Made by a program: the position numbers and the translations under genes | Notes under the pieces: generated by a model | Databases searched by the model: none | What the model was told of the DNA's origin: nothing | Seen by the model: only the letters and a program-made list of their open reading frames with translations | In this document: positions 31,114 through 40,002 of the stretch, one piece after another | Layout: each line of letters begins with the position of its first letter | Position numbering within the stretch: the first letter of the stretch is position 1 | Origin: Prauserella isguenensis | GTDB taxonomy: Bacteria > Actinomycetota > Actinomycetes > Mycobacteriales > Pseudonocardiaceae | DNA length: 64,000 nucleotides | Reading direction: 5' to 3' | NCBI RefSeq assembly: GCF_014191605.1 | Contig: NZ_JACHWU010000001.1 | Coordinates: forward strand, 744,001-808,000

Positions 31114-33177
31114 GTGTCCGCCGAGCCTGGGCGTTTTCTCCCACTGCTGACTACCCACCGAACCGGGCGTTCGCCGGTGACGTGTGAATACCGGTGCGGC
31201 AATCAGTGTTCCCACCCCGCCCCGAACACCTCCGACAACGAATACTTCGGCGACGTCGTGCGTAGCGTCGTGTCCCGCCGCGGTGCGCTACGTGCCGGTG
31301 GCGTGATGGCCGCGACGGCCGCCGGGTTCGCCGCCCTGTCGGGGACGGCCGCGGCCGAGGTGCCCGCGCTGGCCGCGAACCCCGGTCGCGGCAACGGTCA
31401 CGGCCGCTCGGGCGGGAGCGCCGTGCCCGGTACGGACTTCGCCCCCGTCGCCCCGAACACGCGCGATGCGGTGACCGTCCCGGACGGCTACGAGCAGCAG
31501 GTCGTCATCCGCTGGGGTGACCCGGTGCTGCCGGGCGCTCCCGAGTTCGACGTGAACAACCAGACCGCGGCGGCGCAGGCGAAGCAGTTCGGTTACAACA
31601 ACGACTTCGTCGGTCTCATCCCGCAGGACGGCTCCGGCAAGCGCAATTTCCTGGTGGTCAACCACGAGTACACCACCGAGACGGAGATGTTCCCGGAAGG
31701 CACCTACGACGAGGCGAACCCGACCGAGGAGCAGGTGCGCATCGCGTGGGCCGCACACGGACTGTCGGTGGTCCAGGCCGACCGGGCCCGCGACGGCGGG
31801 CTGGAGGTCAAGCCCAGCCGGTACAACCGCCGCATCACGATCGACACCGAGTTCGAGGTACGCGGCCCCGCCGCGGGTTCGGACCTGCTGAAGACGTCGG
31901 CCGACCCGACGGGCACGGTCGTCCGCGGCACGCAGAACAACTGCGCGGGCGGCGTCACACCGTGGGGCACGGTGCTGTCCGGCGAGGAGAACTTCCACCA
32001 GTACTTCGCTCACGGTGAGCGGGTCACCGACCCGGGTGAGGTCGAGCGTCTGGAGCGGTACGGCCTCGTCAGCGGCGAGACCAGCCGTAAGTGGGAGCGG
32101 TTCGACAAGCGCTGGGACGTCTCGCAGGAGCCGAACGAGGTTCACCGTTTCGGCTGGGTCGTGGAGATCGACCCGAACGACCCGAACGCCAAGCCGGTCA
32201 AGCACACCGCGCTGGGTCGGTTCAAGCACGAGGCCGCCAACGTGAAGATCGCGCGTGACGGCCGGGTCGTCGTGTACTCGGGTGACGACGAGCGGTTCGA
32301 CTACATCTACAAGTTCGTCTCCAACGGCCGGTACAAGCCGGGCCGCAGCGCGCACGCGCGCAGGCACAACATGGCGCTGCTCGACGAGGGCACGCTGTAC
32401 GTCGCCAAGTTCACCGGGAACAGCCCGGCGAGTGAGATCGACGGCAGCGGTCGGCTCCCCTCCGACGGCGAGTTCGACGGTACCGGCGAGTGGTTGCCGC
32501 TGGCCAGCGGTGACGAGTCCTTCGTGGACGGATTCACCGCCGAGGAGGTCTACGTCTTCACGCGCCTCGCCGCCGACAAGGTGGGTGCGACCAAGATGGA
32601 CCGTCCCGAGGACATCGAACCGAACCCGGTCAACGGCCGGATCTACGCCGCGCTGACGAACAACACCGACCGCGGCGCGAGCGGAGAAGCGGGTGCCGAC
32701 GAGCCGAACCCGCGTAACGGCAACAAGAACGGCCACGTGCTCGAGTGGGACGAGGACGGCACCGAGACGACGTTCGTGTGGCGGCTGCTGCTCGTGTGCG
32801 GCGACCCGTCGGCGGCCGACACGTACTTCGGCGGGTTCGACAAGAGCCAGGTCAGCCCGATCTCGTGTCCGGACAACGTGGCTTTCGACGGCTACGGCAA
32901 CCTGTGGATCTCCACCGACGGCAACGCGCTCGGCTCGAACGACGGGCTGTTCTCCGTGCCGGTCACGGGCCCGAACCGCGGTGAGGTGAAGCAGTTCCTC
33001 ACCGTTCCGGTGGGCGCCGAGACGTGCGGTCCCGTGGTGCGCGACGACATCGTGCTCGTCGCGGTGCAGCACCCGGGCGAGGGCGGCGAGCCCGGTTCGA
33101 GCTGGCCCGACGGCGGCCACGCCCGGCCGGCGATCGTCGCGGTCCGCAAGTCCGACGGCGGCCGCATCGGAGCCTGA
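31114..33177 (+). CDS. phoX: PhoX-family alkaline phosphatase (Tat-exported)
   Basis: The roughly 690-residue protein has a cysteine-containing leader (CEYRCGNQCSHPAPNTSDN), a twin-arginine signal VVSRRGALRAGGVMAATAAG, and the PhoX/DUF839 core: NNCAGGVTPWGTVLSGEENF, FGWVVEIDP, KMDRPEDIEPNP and PDNVAFDGYGNLWISTDG. In PhoX a Cys and several acidic residues bind iron and calcium for phosphate ester hydrolysis outside the cell. GTG 31114 follows GGAGG; spacing is short (4 nt), and GTG 31099 is the alternative. A PHO-box-like repeat lies about 70 bp upstream, fitting phosphate-starvation induction. Confidence 0.9.
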   Translation: MSAEPGRFLPLLTTHRTGRSPVTCEYRCGNQCSHPAPNTSDNEYFGDVVRSVVSRRGALRAGGVMAATAAGFAALSGTAAAEVPALAANPGRGNGHGRSGGSAVPGTDFAPVAPNTRDAVTVPDGYEQQVVIRWGDPVLPGAPEFDVNNQTAAAQAKQFGYNNDFVGLIPQDGSGKRNFLVVNHEYTTETEMFPEGTYDEANPTEEQVRIAWAAHGLSVVQADRARDGGLEVKPSRYNRRITIDTEFEVRGPAAGSDLLKTSADPTGTVVRGTQNNCAGGVTPWGTVLSGEENFHQYFAHGERVTDPGEVERLERYGLVSGETSRKWERFDKRWDVSQEPNEVHRFGWVVEIDPNDPNAKPVKHTALGRFKHEAANVKIARDGRVVVYSGDDERFDYIYKFVSNGRYKPGRSAHARRHNMALLDEGTLYVAKFTGNSPASEIDGSGRLPSDGEFDGTGEWLPLASGDESFVDGFTAEEVYVFTRLAADKVGATKMDRPEDIEPNPVNGRIYAALTNNTDRGASGEAGADEPNPRNGNKNGHVLEWDEDGTETTFVWRLLLVCGDPSAADTYFGGFDKSQVSPISCPDNVAFDGYGNLWISTDGNALGSNDGLFSVPVTGPNRGEVKQFLTVPVGAETCGPVVRDDIVLVAVQHPGEGGEPGSSWPDGGHARPAIVAVRKSDGGRIGA

Positions 33178-33325
33178 CCCCTCTCGATCGGGTGACGCGG
33201 TTTCGCCCCCAGGGCACGCCCGCCCGTCTCCCACCTCCGCCCATCCGAGGCGGTCGCAACGGCCAACTTGGCATGCGACTACTCGGCATGTTCGACACGA
33301 ACGTGTGGGTGGTGGGCGACGGGCG

Positions 33326-33354
33326 GAGTGTCCCAAGGTGCCCTTGGGGCACTC
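33326..33354. terminator. Stem-loop terminator sharing a 19-bp repeat
   Basis: A 13-bp stem (33326-33338 with 33342-33354, one G-T wobble), between convergent phoX and a hydrolase gene. Bases 33332-33350 are identical to 60832-60850, part of the pckG terminator. Confidence 0.75.
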
Positions 33355-33370
33355 TGCTGCCTGCGCGGCG

Positions 33371-34117
33371 TTACGCCTCGGCGAGGAAGCGTTCCACGGA
33401 CGTGGCCAGGGCGACCGGGGTCTCGTCGATGCCGTAGTGGCCCGCGTTCGCGAGCTCTTCGATGTCCGCGTTCGGGTACCACTCGGCGAACGTCGCCTTC
33501 ATCGTGTCGGGGCCGAGCGCCGGGTCGTGTTCGCCCGCGATCACCTTGATCGCCGCCTCGCTGCCCGCGATGCGGTCGTGGAAGTCGGTGCCGCTCCAGG
33601 CTTCGAAGTAGGCGGCGACGGCGTCGCGGTCGGCGGCCTCGAGCGAGTGCCGCACGATCGCGTCGAGCCACGTGCCGGTGAGCCGGCTGCCGGTGGTGAA
33701 GTCGACGATCGCCCGCCGGTTGTCGGGCGCATCCGCGGCGCCCGCGAACAGTTTCCTGCTCTGCTCGTCGAGCGGTACGCCGCTCGCGGGAACGGGTGAG
33801 ATGCCGACCATCGCGCGGACGCGTTCGGGCGCCTCGGCGTAGACGTACTGCATCACGCTGCCACCCATCGAGTGCCCGATCAGCGAGAAGCGCTCCGCGC
33901 CGAGCTCGTCGGCCAGTGCCAGCACATCGGCCGCCGCTTCCGCGATGCTGTAGTCACCGGACTCGCCGCGGCGATCGCCGTAGCCGCGGTAGTCGTGGAA
34001 GACGTAGGTGAACCGTTCGCGGTCGAGGTGGGGTTCGAACGCCGTCCACGCCCCGCTGGAGCCGAACCATCCGTGCAGTGCGATGACGATGTGCTCGCCG
34101 CTGCCGACCTTCCGCAT
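33371..34117 (-). CDS. Alpha/beta-hydrolase fold protein
   Basis: The 248-residue protein has the oxyanion region IALHGWFGSSGAW, DYRGYGDRRG, the nucleophile elbow LIGHSMGGSVM (Ser in GHSMG), an acid in IAGEHDPALGP and a catalytic His in ANAGHYGIDE. All triad residues are present, so it is probably an active esterase, C-C hydrolase or related enzyme. The substrate is unknown. ATG 34117 follows GAGGAGG. It is divergent from an SDR gene, with a 69-bp shared promoter region. Confidence 0.88.
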   Translation of the reverse strand: MRKVGSGEHIVIALHGWFGSSGAWTAFEPHLDRERFTYVFHDYRGYGDRRGESGDYSIAEAAADVLALADELGAERFSLIGHSMGGSVMQYVYAEAPERVRAMVGISPVPASGVPLDEQSRKLFAGAADAPDNRRAIVDFTTGSRLTGTWLDAIVRHSLEAADRDAVAAYFEAWSGTDFHDRIAGSEAAIKVIAGEHDPALGPDTMKATFAEWYPNADIEELANAGHYGIDETPVALATSVERFLAEA

Positions 34118-34186
34118 GCCGTGTCCTCCTCGATCGTCGTTGATCTCGTGGCCCAAGCCTGGCACATGCGCACTACCGTGGCCGTC

Positions 34187-34879
34187 ATGACCGATCGCCC
34201 GCTCGCACTCGTCACCGGATCCTCCCGCGGCATCGGCGCGGCCGTCGCCCGCGGTCTCGCCGACACCCACCGCGTGCTGCTCGGCGGCAGGGATGCCACC
34301 GCACTCTCCGCACTCGCGGCCGAACTGCCCGATGCTCAGCCCTGGCCCGTCGACCTGTCCGACGAGGCGGCCGTCGCCGACGCCGCCGCGCGGATCGACA
34401 ACCTCGACGTGCTCGTCCACTCCGCGGGTGTCGCCCGGCTCGGTGACGTGGCGGATTCGCCGGCCGAATCGTGGCGCGCCAACTTCGAGGTCAACGTCGT
34501 CGCGGTGGCCGAGCTGACCCGGCTGCTGCTGCCCGCGCTGCGCCGCGCCCACGGCCACGTCGTAGTGATCAACTCCGGGCAGGGGCTGTCCGCTCGCGAG
34601 GGATGGGGACCGTACGCGGCGAGCAAGTTCGGCGTTCGCGCGTTCGCGGACGTGCTGCGTGCCGAGGAGGAGCCGCACGGCCTGCGGGTGACGTCGGTGT
34701 ACCCCGGGCGGACGGACACCGAGATGCAGCAGGCCGTCGTCGCGGGTGAGGGCGGCGAGTACCGGCCGGAGAAGTTTCTGCGCCCGGAGTCGGTCGCCGA
34801 TGCGGTGTCCGCGGCCGTCCTGGCGGGCCCGGACGCCCACCTGACCGACATCACCGTCCGCCCCCGACCCCACCGGTAG
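34187..34879 (+). CDS. Short-chain dehydrogenase/reductase
   Basis: The 230-residue classical SDR has the cofactor motif TGSSRGIG at residues 10-17, the NAG-like VLVHSAGVA, the catalytic Ser in VVINSGQG and YAASK. The Arg/Ser after the glycine turn suggests NADP(H). The substrate is unknown. ATG 34187 is preceded by TACCGT at 7 nt, indicating a leaderless mRNA. It lies divergent from the alpha/beta hydrolase, and co-regulation is possible. Confidence 0.9.
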   Translation: MTDRPLALVTGSSRGIGAAVARGLADTHRVLLGGRDATALSALAAELPDAQPWPVDLSDEAAVADAAARIDNLDVLVHSAGVARLGDVADSPAESWRANFEVNVVAVAELTRLLLPALRRAHGHVVVINSGQGLSAREGWGPYAASKFGVRAFADVLRAEEEPHGLRVTSVYPGRTDTEMQQAVVAGEGGEYRPEKFLRPESVADAVSAAVLAGPDAHLTDITVRPRPHR

Positions 34880-34911
34880 GCCCGTGCCCGCACCGGTGGC
34901 GTCCGCGTCAC

Positions 34912-34944
34912 GGCCGGGCCGTTCCGTGGCGAGCGGGCCCGGCC
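34912..34944. terminator. Terminator between SDR and TIGR02206 genes
   Basis: GGCCGGGCC (34912-34920) pairs with GGCCCGGCC (34936-34944), 15-nt loop, between convergent stops. Confidence 0.55.
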
Positions 34945-34954
34945 CGGCGGCGCG

Positions 34955-35668
34955 TCACGTGACGTGGTCGCGATCGCGGAGCCGTGTCCACGGCCAGGTC
35001 ATCAGTGCCCACACCGCGAGCAACAGCGCGGCGACGGGCAGGAGGTACCAGGGCCACGGGCCGAGCACGTCCAGTATCGAGGCCGTGTCCGACTTGCCGT
35101 TGAGGAAGCCGTAGTTGGTTCCGGCGACGGCGTTGAAGGTCATGGTCGCGGCCGCCCATCCCACCGTCACGGCGACCGCGAGCCGGTAGCTGCGCCAGTC
35201 GACGCGCATCCCCAGTCCCCAGGTGAGGTAGATCGCGGCCAGCACGGCCAGCAGGTGGCTCCCCCAGAACAGCAGGTAGTTGGCGTGCGGGAAGTCCGGC
35301 CCGGTCAGGGCCGGTGAGATCAACGCCTGGGTACTCAGCGCCACGCCCCAGTAGTAGGCGAGGGCGTGAGCCCACGCGCGCCGGAAGTACAGGGCGTAGG
35401 CGGCGACCAGCGGTACGAGGTCGGACAGGTGCAACGGCACCGAGCGTTCGAGGGTCGGAGGGACCGCCTCGTACAACAGGTCCGCCGCGCTGACGAGGAC
35501 GATCGTCACGGCGAAGACCCGGCTGAAGCGTTGCGCCCGGCCCGTGGTCCGCTGTTTTCGGCCGAGGTGGACGACCAGCGGTGCGCCGACCGCGAAGATG
35601 CCCACGGCCAGCCAGTGCGACGACCCGTCCGGGGAGAACTCCGCCGCGGCTGTGACCACCGGTTCCAC
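34955..35668 (-). CDS. TIGR02206 (YwaF-like) integral membrane protein
   Basis: The 237-residue protein has six or seven membrane helices. The conserved VPLHLSDLVPLVAAYALYFRR, YYWGVALSTQALISPAL, HANYLLFWGSHLLAV and GTNYGFLNGKSD are hallmarks of the YwaF/TIGR02206 family. The function is unknown. GTG 35668 is preceded by TAGAGT at 7 nt (leaderless type). Confidence 0.85.
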   Translation of the reverse strand: MEPVVTAAAEFSPDGSSHWLAVGIFAVGAPLVVHLGRKQRTTGRAQRFSRVFAVTIVLVSAADLLYEAVPPTLERSVPLHLSDLVPLVAAYALYFRRAWAHALAYYWGVALSTQALISPALTGPDFPHANYLLFWGSHLLAVLAAIYLTWGLGMRVDWRSYRLAVAVTVGWAAATMTFNAVAGTNYGFLNGKSDTASILDVLGPWPWYLLPVAALLLAVWALMTWPWTRLRDRDHVT

Positions 35669-35765
35669 AGCACGGACTCTAACGGCGGATGTCGCCTGTG
35701 GCCCGGTGTCGACCCGTTCCGCTCCTCATCCCTCTCTCCCCGGGCTCCTTCCGCTCCGCGTCGAG

Positions 35766-35806
35766 TTGACACCCGACCGCGCTGGTGTCATGGTTACCTA
35801 CATGAC
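35766..35806 (+). promoter_or_regulatory. Operator region of the GntR-ABC operon
   Basis: Two dyads: TGACACC-N10-GGTGTCA (35767-35790) and GTCATG-N8-CATGAC (35787-35806). A TTGACA (35766-35771) may be the -35. A YtrA-type repressor encoded by the first gene is the likely ligand. Confidence 0.5.
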
Positions 35807-35842
35807 TAATGAACCGATGTGGTTCAGGGGGAGGCGGTCGTG

Positions 35843-36202
35843 ATGGACGACGCGCGGCCGTTGTTCCAGCAGATCGCGGAACAGATCGAGGACTCGATCA
35901 TCGACGGGTCCCTGCCGGAGGAGAGCAGGGCGCCGTCCACGAACGAGCTCGCCACGTTCCACCGGATCAACCCGGCCACCGCGGCGAACGGCATCAACCA
36001 GCTCGTGGCCGATGGCCTGCTCTACAAGAAACGGGGAGTCGGAATGTTCGTGCAGGCAGGAGCAAGGGAAAAGCTGGTCGAACGCAGGCAGGAGGCATTC
36101 GGCCGGTCCTACATCGCTCCACTGCTCGCCGAGGCGAAACGACTCGAAATGGACGCCGAGGACGTGAAGAAGATGATCGACGCCTGGAGGGACGAACAAT
36201 GA
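35843..36202 (+). CDS. GntR regulator, YtrA subfamily
   Basis: The 119-residue protein has the GntR winged helix (PLFQQIAEQIEDSIIDGSL; APSTNELATFHRINPATAANGINQLVADGLLYKKRGVGMFV) and only a short two-helix C-terminal tail. That defines the YtrA subfamily, which represses adjacent ABC transporter genes. ATG 35843 has GGGGGAGG 8 nt upstream. It overlaps the ATPase gene by 4 bp (ATGA), so regulator and transporter form one operon. Confidence 0.92.
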   Translation: MDDARPLFQQIAEQIEDSIIDGSLPEESRAPSTNELATFHRINPATAANGINQLVADGLLYKKRGVGMFVQAGAREKLVERRQEAFGRSYIAPLLAEAKRLEMDAEDVKKMIDAWRDEQ

Positions 36203-37131
36203 GCGTGGTGAGTCTGCAGGGGGTGACGAAACGCTACGGCGACACCAGGGCTGTCGACGACGTCTCCTTCGATCTGCACGAGAACCGCATCCACGGCCTG
36301 CTCGGCCGCAACGGAGCGGGCAAGAGCACGGTGATGCGAATGCTCACGGGACAGGAAGTCCCGACGTCGGGCCGGATCCGCGTGTTCGGGGAGAACCCGT
36401 ACGAGAACGCCGACGTGCTGCACCGGGTGTGCTTCATCAAGGAATCGCAGCGCTATCCGGACATCTTCATCGCCCGGCACGCGCTCGAGGCGGCGGCGTT
36501 GGTCTTCCCGAACTGGGACCAGGACTTCGCCGACCGGCTGGTCGACGAGTTCCGGCTGCCGCTCAAGCAGCGGGTGAGGAAACTGTCGCGGGGGCAGCTC
36601 TCGGCCGTCGGCGTCATCATCGGCCTCGCGGCGCGTGCGCCGGTGACGTTGTTCGACGAGCCGTACCTCGGACTGGACGCCGTGGCCCGCCAGGCGTTCT
36701 ACGACCACCTGATCGCCGACTACACCGAACACCCGCGCACGATCGTGCTCTCGACCCACCTGATCGACGAGGTCGCCGACATCATCGAGCACGTCACGGT
36801 GATCGACCGCGGCCGGATCGTCATGGACGACTCGTCCGAGAACCTGCGCAGTCAGGCGGTGACCGTCAGCGGTCCGACGAAGGCGGTCGAACAGTTCTCC
36901 GACGGCCACGACGTACTGCACCGCGAGGACCTCGGCGGCTTCACCCGCGTGCTGGTCGCCGGCGTTCCCAGCGAACGCGAGACGGCGAGCCTGCAGGTCG
37001 AACCGGTGTCGCTGCAGCAGCTCGTCGTCCGGACCACACAGTTCCACGACGCCGCGCTCGCGGGCGCGGGCACCGGTAACGGCCTTGGTAACGGCACTGG
37101 CACTGGTACTGGCAAGGGGGACCGGTCATGA
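36199..37131 (+). CDS. ABC transporter ATP-binding protein
   Basis: The 310-residue ATPase has Walker A GRNGAGKST (residues about 37-45), the ABC signature LSRGQLSAVG, Walker B VTLFDEPYLGLD and the H-loop STHLID. The C-terminal part is an accessory domain with a Gly/Thr/Asn tail from a short repeat (about 37069-37122). The signature has R in place of G at its third position. It is coupled by 4-bp overlaps to the GntR gene and the permease gene. The substrate is unknown; YtrA-linked exporters often respond to envelope-active compounds. Confidence 0.92.
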   Translation: MSVVSLQGVTKRYGDTRAVDDVSFDLHENRIHGLLGRNGAGKSTVMRMLTGQEVPTSGRIRVFGENPYENADVLHRVCFIKESQRYPDIFIARHALEAAALVFPNWDQDFADRLVDEFRLPLKQRVRKLSRGQLSAVGVIIGLAARAPVTLFDEPYLGLDAVARQAFYDHLIADYTEHPRTIVLSTHLIDEVADIIEHVTVIDRGRIVMDDSSENLRSQAVTVSGPTKAVEQFSDGHDVLHREDLGGFTRVLVAGVPSERETASLQVEPVSLQQLVVRTTQFHDAALAGAGTGNGLGNGTGTGTGKGDRS

Positions 37132-37829
37132 CACAGCTCGTGAAAGTCGCACGCATCCAGCTGGTGAACGCACGCATGGTGCTCGGTCTGCCGTTGCTGG
37201 TGCTCGCCTGCGTTCTGGCGGCGAACATCGTCATCTTCATGGCGATCCAGGCTCCCGAGTCGCCGGGCGAGTCCCCCGTGACGGGCGCGTTGGTCTCGAT
37301 CTACATCGTCACGCTGGTGACGCACGTCCAGACGATGACGCAGATGTTCCCGTTCGCGCTCGGCCTGAGCATCACGCGGCGCGACTTCGTGGCCTCGGCG
37401 GGACTCGTCGTCGTCGGCCAGGCGCTGTTGTACGGCGTGGTCATCTGGGTGATGTCCTTGCTCGAGGGCGCCACCGGTGGCTGGGGACTCGACCTCGCGA
37501 TGTTCGACCTGCCGTTCCTGGAGCAGAGCAACGTCGTGACGCAGATCCTCGTCTACACGGGGCCGTTCCTGCTGCTGTCCTTCGCGGGGCTGTGGACGGG
37601 CATCGTCTACCAGCGTTGGGGACAGCCGGGCGTGTGGGTGCTGGCGCTGTCGATCGGTGCGGCGCTCGTCGGGCTCTTGGCGCTGATCGGCTGGCAGGAC
37701 TGGTGGCAGCAGGTCTTCGACTTCTTCGCCGAGACGCCGACGCTGTTGCTGTTCGCCGCCTATCCGGCGTTGATCGCCGCGGTGCTGGCGGTGGCGACCT
37801 ACGCGACCAGCCGTCGCGCGGTTCCGTGA
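37128..37829 (+). CDS. ABC transporter permease
   Basis: The 233-residue protein has six hydrophobic segments, beginning with VLGLPLLVLACVLAANIVIFM and ending with LLLFAAYPALIAAVLAVATYA. There is one permease for one ATPase, so the transporter is probably a homodimer of each. The cytosolic loop SITRRDFV after the second helix is typical of such small export permeases. It is the last gene of the GntR operon, ended by the hairpin at 37889-37933. Confidence 0.85.
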   Translation: MTQLVKVARIQLVNARMVLGLPLLVLACVLAANIVIFMAIQAPESPGESPVTGALVSIYIVTLVTHVQTMTQMFPFALGLSITRRDFVASAGLVVVGQALLYGVVIWVMSLLEGATGGWGLDLAMFDLPFLEQSNVVTQILVYTGPFLLLSFAGLWTGIVYQRWGQPGVWVLALSIGAALVGLLALIGWQDWWQQVFDFFAETPTLLLFAAYPALIAAVLAVATYATSRRAVP

Positions 37830-37888
37830 CCGGCCCGGTGACTCAGCGGGCCCACGTGCCGTTCCGGTAACGGGGAGAAGAAGGGGGA

Positions 37889-37933
37889 TCTGCGCCGGTT
37901 CCGGTCATCGGGGGATGCCGGGACCGGCGCAGA
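37889..37933. terminator. Terminator between ABC permease and amidohydrolase
   Basis: A 14-bp stem (37889-37902 with 37920-37933, one mismatch), 17-nt loop, between convergent genes. Confidence 0.7.
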
Positions 37934-37951
37934 CTACCGTCGAGGGCCTTC

Positions 37952-39262
37952 TCACGTGCTGCGGAGACGCTGTGCCGCGGCGGCGACGTTCGCCTGCGCC
38001 CGGCCGCGGTCCACACGGGACGATTCGCCGTCGGCGACGACCTGCTCGCCCGCGACCCACACGTCCTGCACCCGGCGGGACCCCGCGGCCCACACGAGGT
38101 TGCCGAGGAGCTGCTGGTCGGGCACGTCGAGGCCCGTGGCGAACGCCGGGTCGTCGATGTCGACGTGCACGACGTCCGCCCAGCGGCCCGGTTCGAGCGC
38201 GCCGATGTCGTCGCGGCCGAGGGCCTCGGCTCCGCCGCGGGTGGCCAGCAGCAGCGCCGCCGACGCCGTGAGGGCGGTGGCGTCCCCTTCGGCGAGGCGC
38301 GCGAGCATCGCCGACAGCTGGACCTCCTCCCACAGGTCGAGGTCGTCGTTGCTGGAGGGGCCGTCGGTGCCGAGTCCGATGTGGATGTCGGCGGCGCGGA
38401 GGTCGGTCAGCCGGGCGATGCCCGAGGCGAGCTTGGCGTTGGAACCGGGACAGTGGGCGACGCCGGTGCCGCGGGACGCGAGCAACGCTATGTCCTCATC
38501 GGACAGATGCACGGCGTGTGCCGCGATGAGCCTCCCGCTCAGCAGGCCGACGTCGTCCAGCAGCTTCGGCACCGAACCGTGCTCGGCGCGCTGGGCGGCG
38601 TCCTCGTCCGCGGCCTCGGCGACGTGGATCTGCACGAGCGCGTCGCGGGTGGCCGCTTCGTCGGCGATCGCACCGAGCGCCTCCGGCGGCAGCATGTACG
38701 CCGAGTGGCCCGCGTAGGACAACTCGATGCGGTCCCCCGGGCCGAAGCGCAGGCCGTCGGCGTCGATCCACTTCGTGGCATCGGCAAGCAGTGAGCGCCA
38801 GTCGAGTCCCGGCAGGTCGATGATCGGACCGCCGATGATGCCGCGCGCCCCCGTGGTGAGCACGGCGTCGGCCATCTGCTCGGCGTGGAAGTACATCTCC
38901 GCACTGGTCGTGACGCCGCGGCGCAGCATCTCCACCGACCCGAGCACCATGCCCGCGTGGACGTCGGCGGGCCGGAGTTTCGCCTCGGTGGGCCAGATGA
39001 CCTCGCGGAGCCAGCGCAGCAGAGGCAGGTCCCCGCCCATGCCGCGGAGCAACACCATCGGGCTGTGGGCGTGCGTGTTGACCAGCCCGGGCAGCAGGAT
39101 CCCCGGCTTCGCGGTCGTGGTCGTGGCGGCTGCCGGTGCTTCGCTCGCGGGCCCGCAGTAGGCGATACGGCCGCGGGCGTCGATGTCGACGGCGCCGTCT
39201 CGAACGACGGAACACCCCGGATCGGCGGGCAGCACCACGGGCGCGGTCAGACGGTGGACCAT
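37952..39262 (-). CDS. Amidohydrolase of the SAH/MTA deaminase family
   Basis: The 436-residue protein has the metal-binding sequence LVNTHAHSPMVLLRG (HxH), VQIHVAEA, IAAHAVHLSDEDI, VAHCPGSNAKLASGIA and LGTDGPSSNDDLDLWEE. These are signatures of the S-adenosylhomocysteine/methylthioadenosine deaminase group of Zn/Fe amidohydrolases (also containing chlorohydrolases and guanine-type deaminases). It likely deaminates a purine-type substrate in the cytosol; the precise one is uncertain. TAGGGT ends 6 nt before the ATG (leaderless type). Confidence 0.88.
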   Translation of the reverse strand: MVHRLTAPVVLPADPGCSVVRDGAVDIDARGRIAYCGPASEAPAAATTTTAKPGILLPGLVNTHAHSPMVLLRGMGGDLPLLRWLREVIWPTEAKLRPADVHAGMVLGSVEMLRRGVTTSAEMYFHAEQMADAVLTTGARGIIGGPIIDLPGLDWRSLLADATKWIDADGLRFGPGDRIELSYAGHSAYMLPPEALGAIADEAATRDALVQIHVAEAADEDAAQRAEHGSVPKLLDDVGLLSGRLIAAHAVHLSDEDIALLASRGTGVAHCPGSNAKLASGIARLTDLRAADIHIGLGTDGPSSNDDLDLWEEVQLSAMLARLAEGDATALTASAALLLATRGGAEALGRDDIGALEPGRWADVVHVDIDDPAFATGLDVPDQQLLGNLVWAAGSRRVQDVWVAGEQVVADGESSRVDRGRAQANVAAAAQRLRST

Positions 39263-39342
39263 GCGCCCACCCTATCGAGCGACGGTCCCGCCACCCGGGT
39301 ACGTGTGCCCGGTTATCCGCCCGACGGTCGAGCGCCGGCCGG

Positions 39343-40002
39343 TCAGCCGGTGACGACGCCGTTGCGCCACGCCCACGCGGCGATCTCGACCCGGTTCCGC
39401 GCGCCGATCTTGTTCTGCACCGCGGCGAGGTGGGTCTTCACCGTCGACAGCGACAGGAACAGCTCCTCGCCGATCTCCGTGTTCGTGGACCCGCGTGCCG
39501 CCGCGCGCACGACGTCGAGTTCCCGCGTCGTCAACGGCTCGGTGGGCTCCTCCACCGTCGGCGCGTCCTCGGCGGGGGCGTCGGCGAAGTGCTGCAACAG
39601 CCGCACCGTGATCTGCGGCGACACCAGCGCGTCGCCGCGCGCGGCCGCGCGGATCGCCTCCAGTAGCAGCGCGGGACCGGCGTCCTTGAGCAGGAACCCC
39701 GACGCCCCGCCGGTGAGCGCGCTGTGGACGTACTCGTCGAGGTCGAACGTGGTCACGACGACGACCTTCAGCGGATCGGCGACGTTCGGCCCCGCCAGCT
39801 GCCGCGTGACCTCGAGGCCGTCCATGCCGGGCATGCGGATGTCGAGCAGGCACACGTCGGGCCGCAGCTCGCGTGCCTTGCCGACGGCGTCGATCCCGTC
39901 GGCGACATCGGCGACGACCTCCATGTCGTCGGACGCGTCCACGATCATGCGGAAGCCGGTGCGCACCATGTCCTGGTCGTCGGCGATCAGTACCCGGATC
40001 AT
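39343..40002 (-). CDS. NarL/FixJ-type response regulator
   Basis: The 219-residue protein has a receiver domain with the phospho-acceptor Asp54 (CLLDIRMPG), acidic pair DD8-9 and Lys in LLKDAG. A LuxR-type helix-turn-helix follows (LTTRELDVVRAAARG; STNTEIGEELFLSLSTVKTHLAAV). The ATG overlaps the kinase stop by 4 bp. The system is divergent from a MacB/FtsX-type ABC exporter, its probable target. Confidence 0.93.
   Translation of the reverse strand: MIRVLIADDQDMVRTGFRMIVDASDDMEVVADVADGIDAVGKARELRPDVCLLDIRMPGMDGLEVTRQLAGPNVADPLKVVVVTTFDLDEYVHSALTGGASGFLLKDAGPALLLEAIRAAARGDALVSPQITVRLLQHFADAPAEDAPTVEEPTEPLTTRELDVVRAAARGSTNTEIGEELFLSLSTVKTHLAAVQNKIGARNRVEIAAWAWRNGVVTG

Noticed and set aside
31288-33336. 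682-codon minus-strand frame opposite phoX
   Set aside because: Shadow ORF; no recognisable domain, and phoX is clearly on the + strand.
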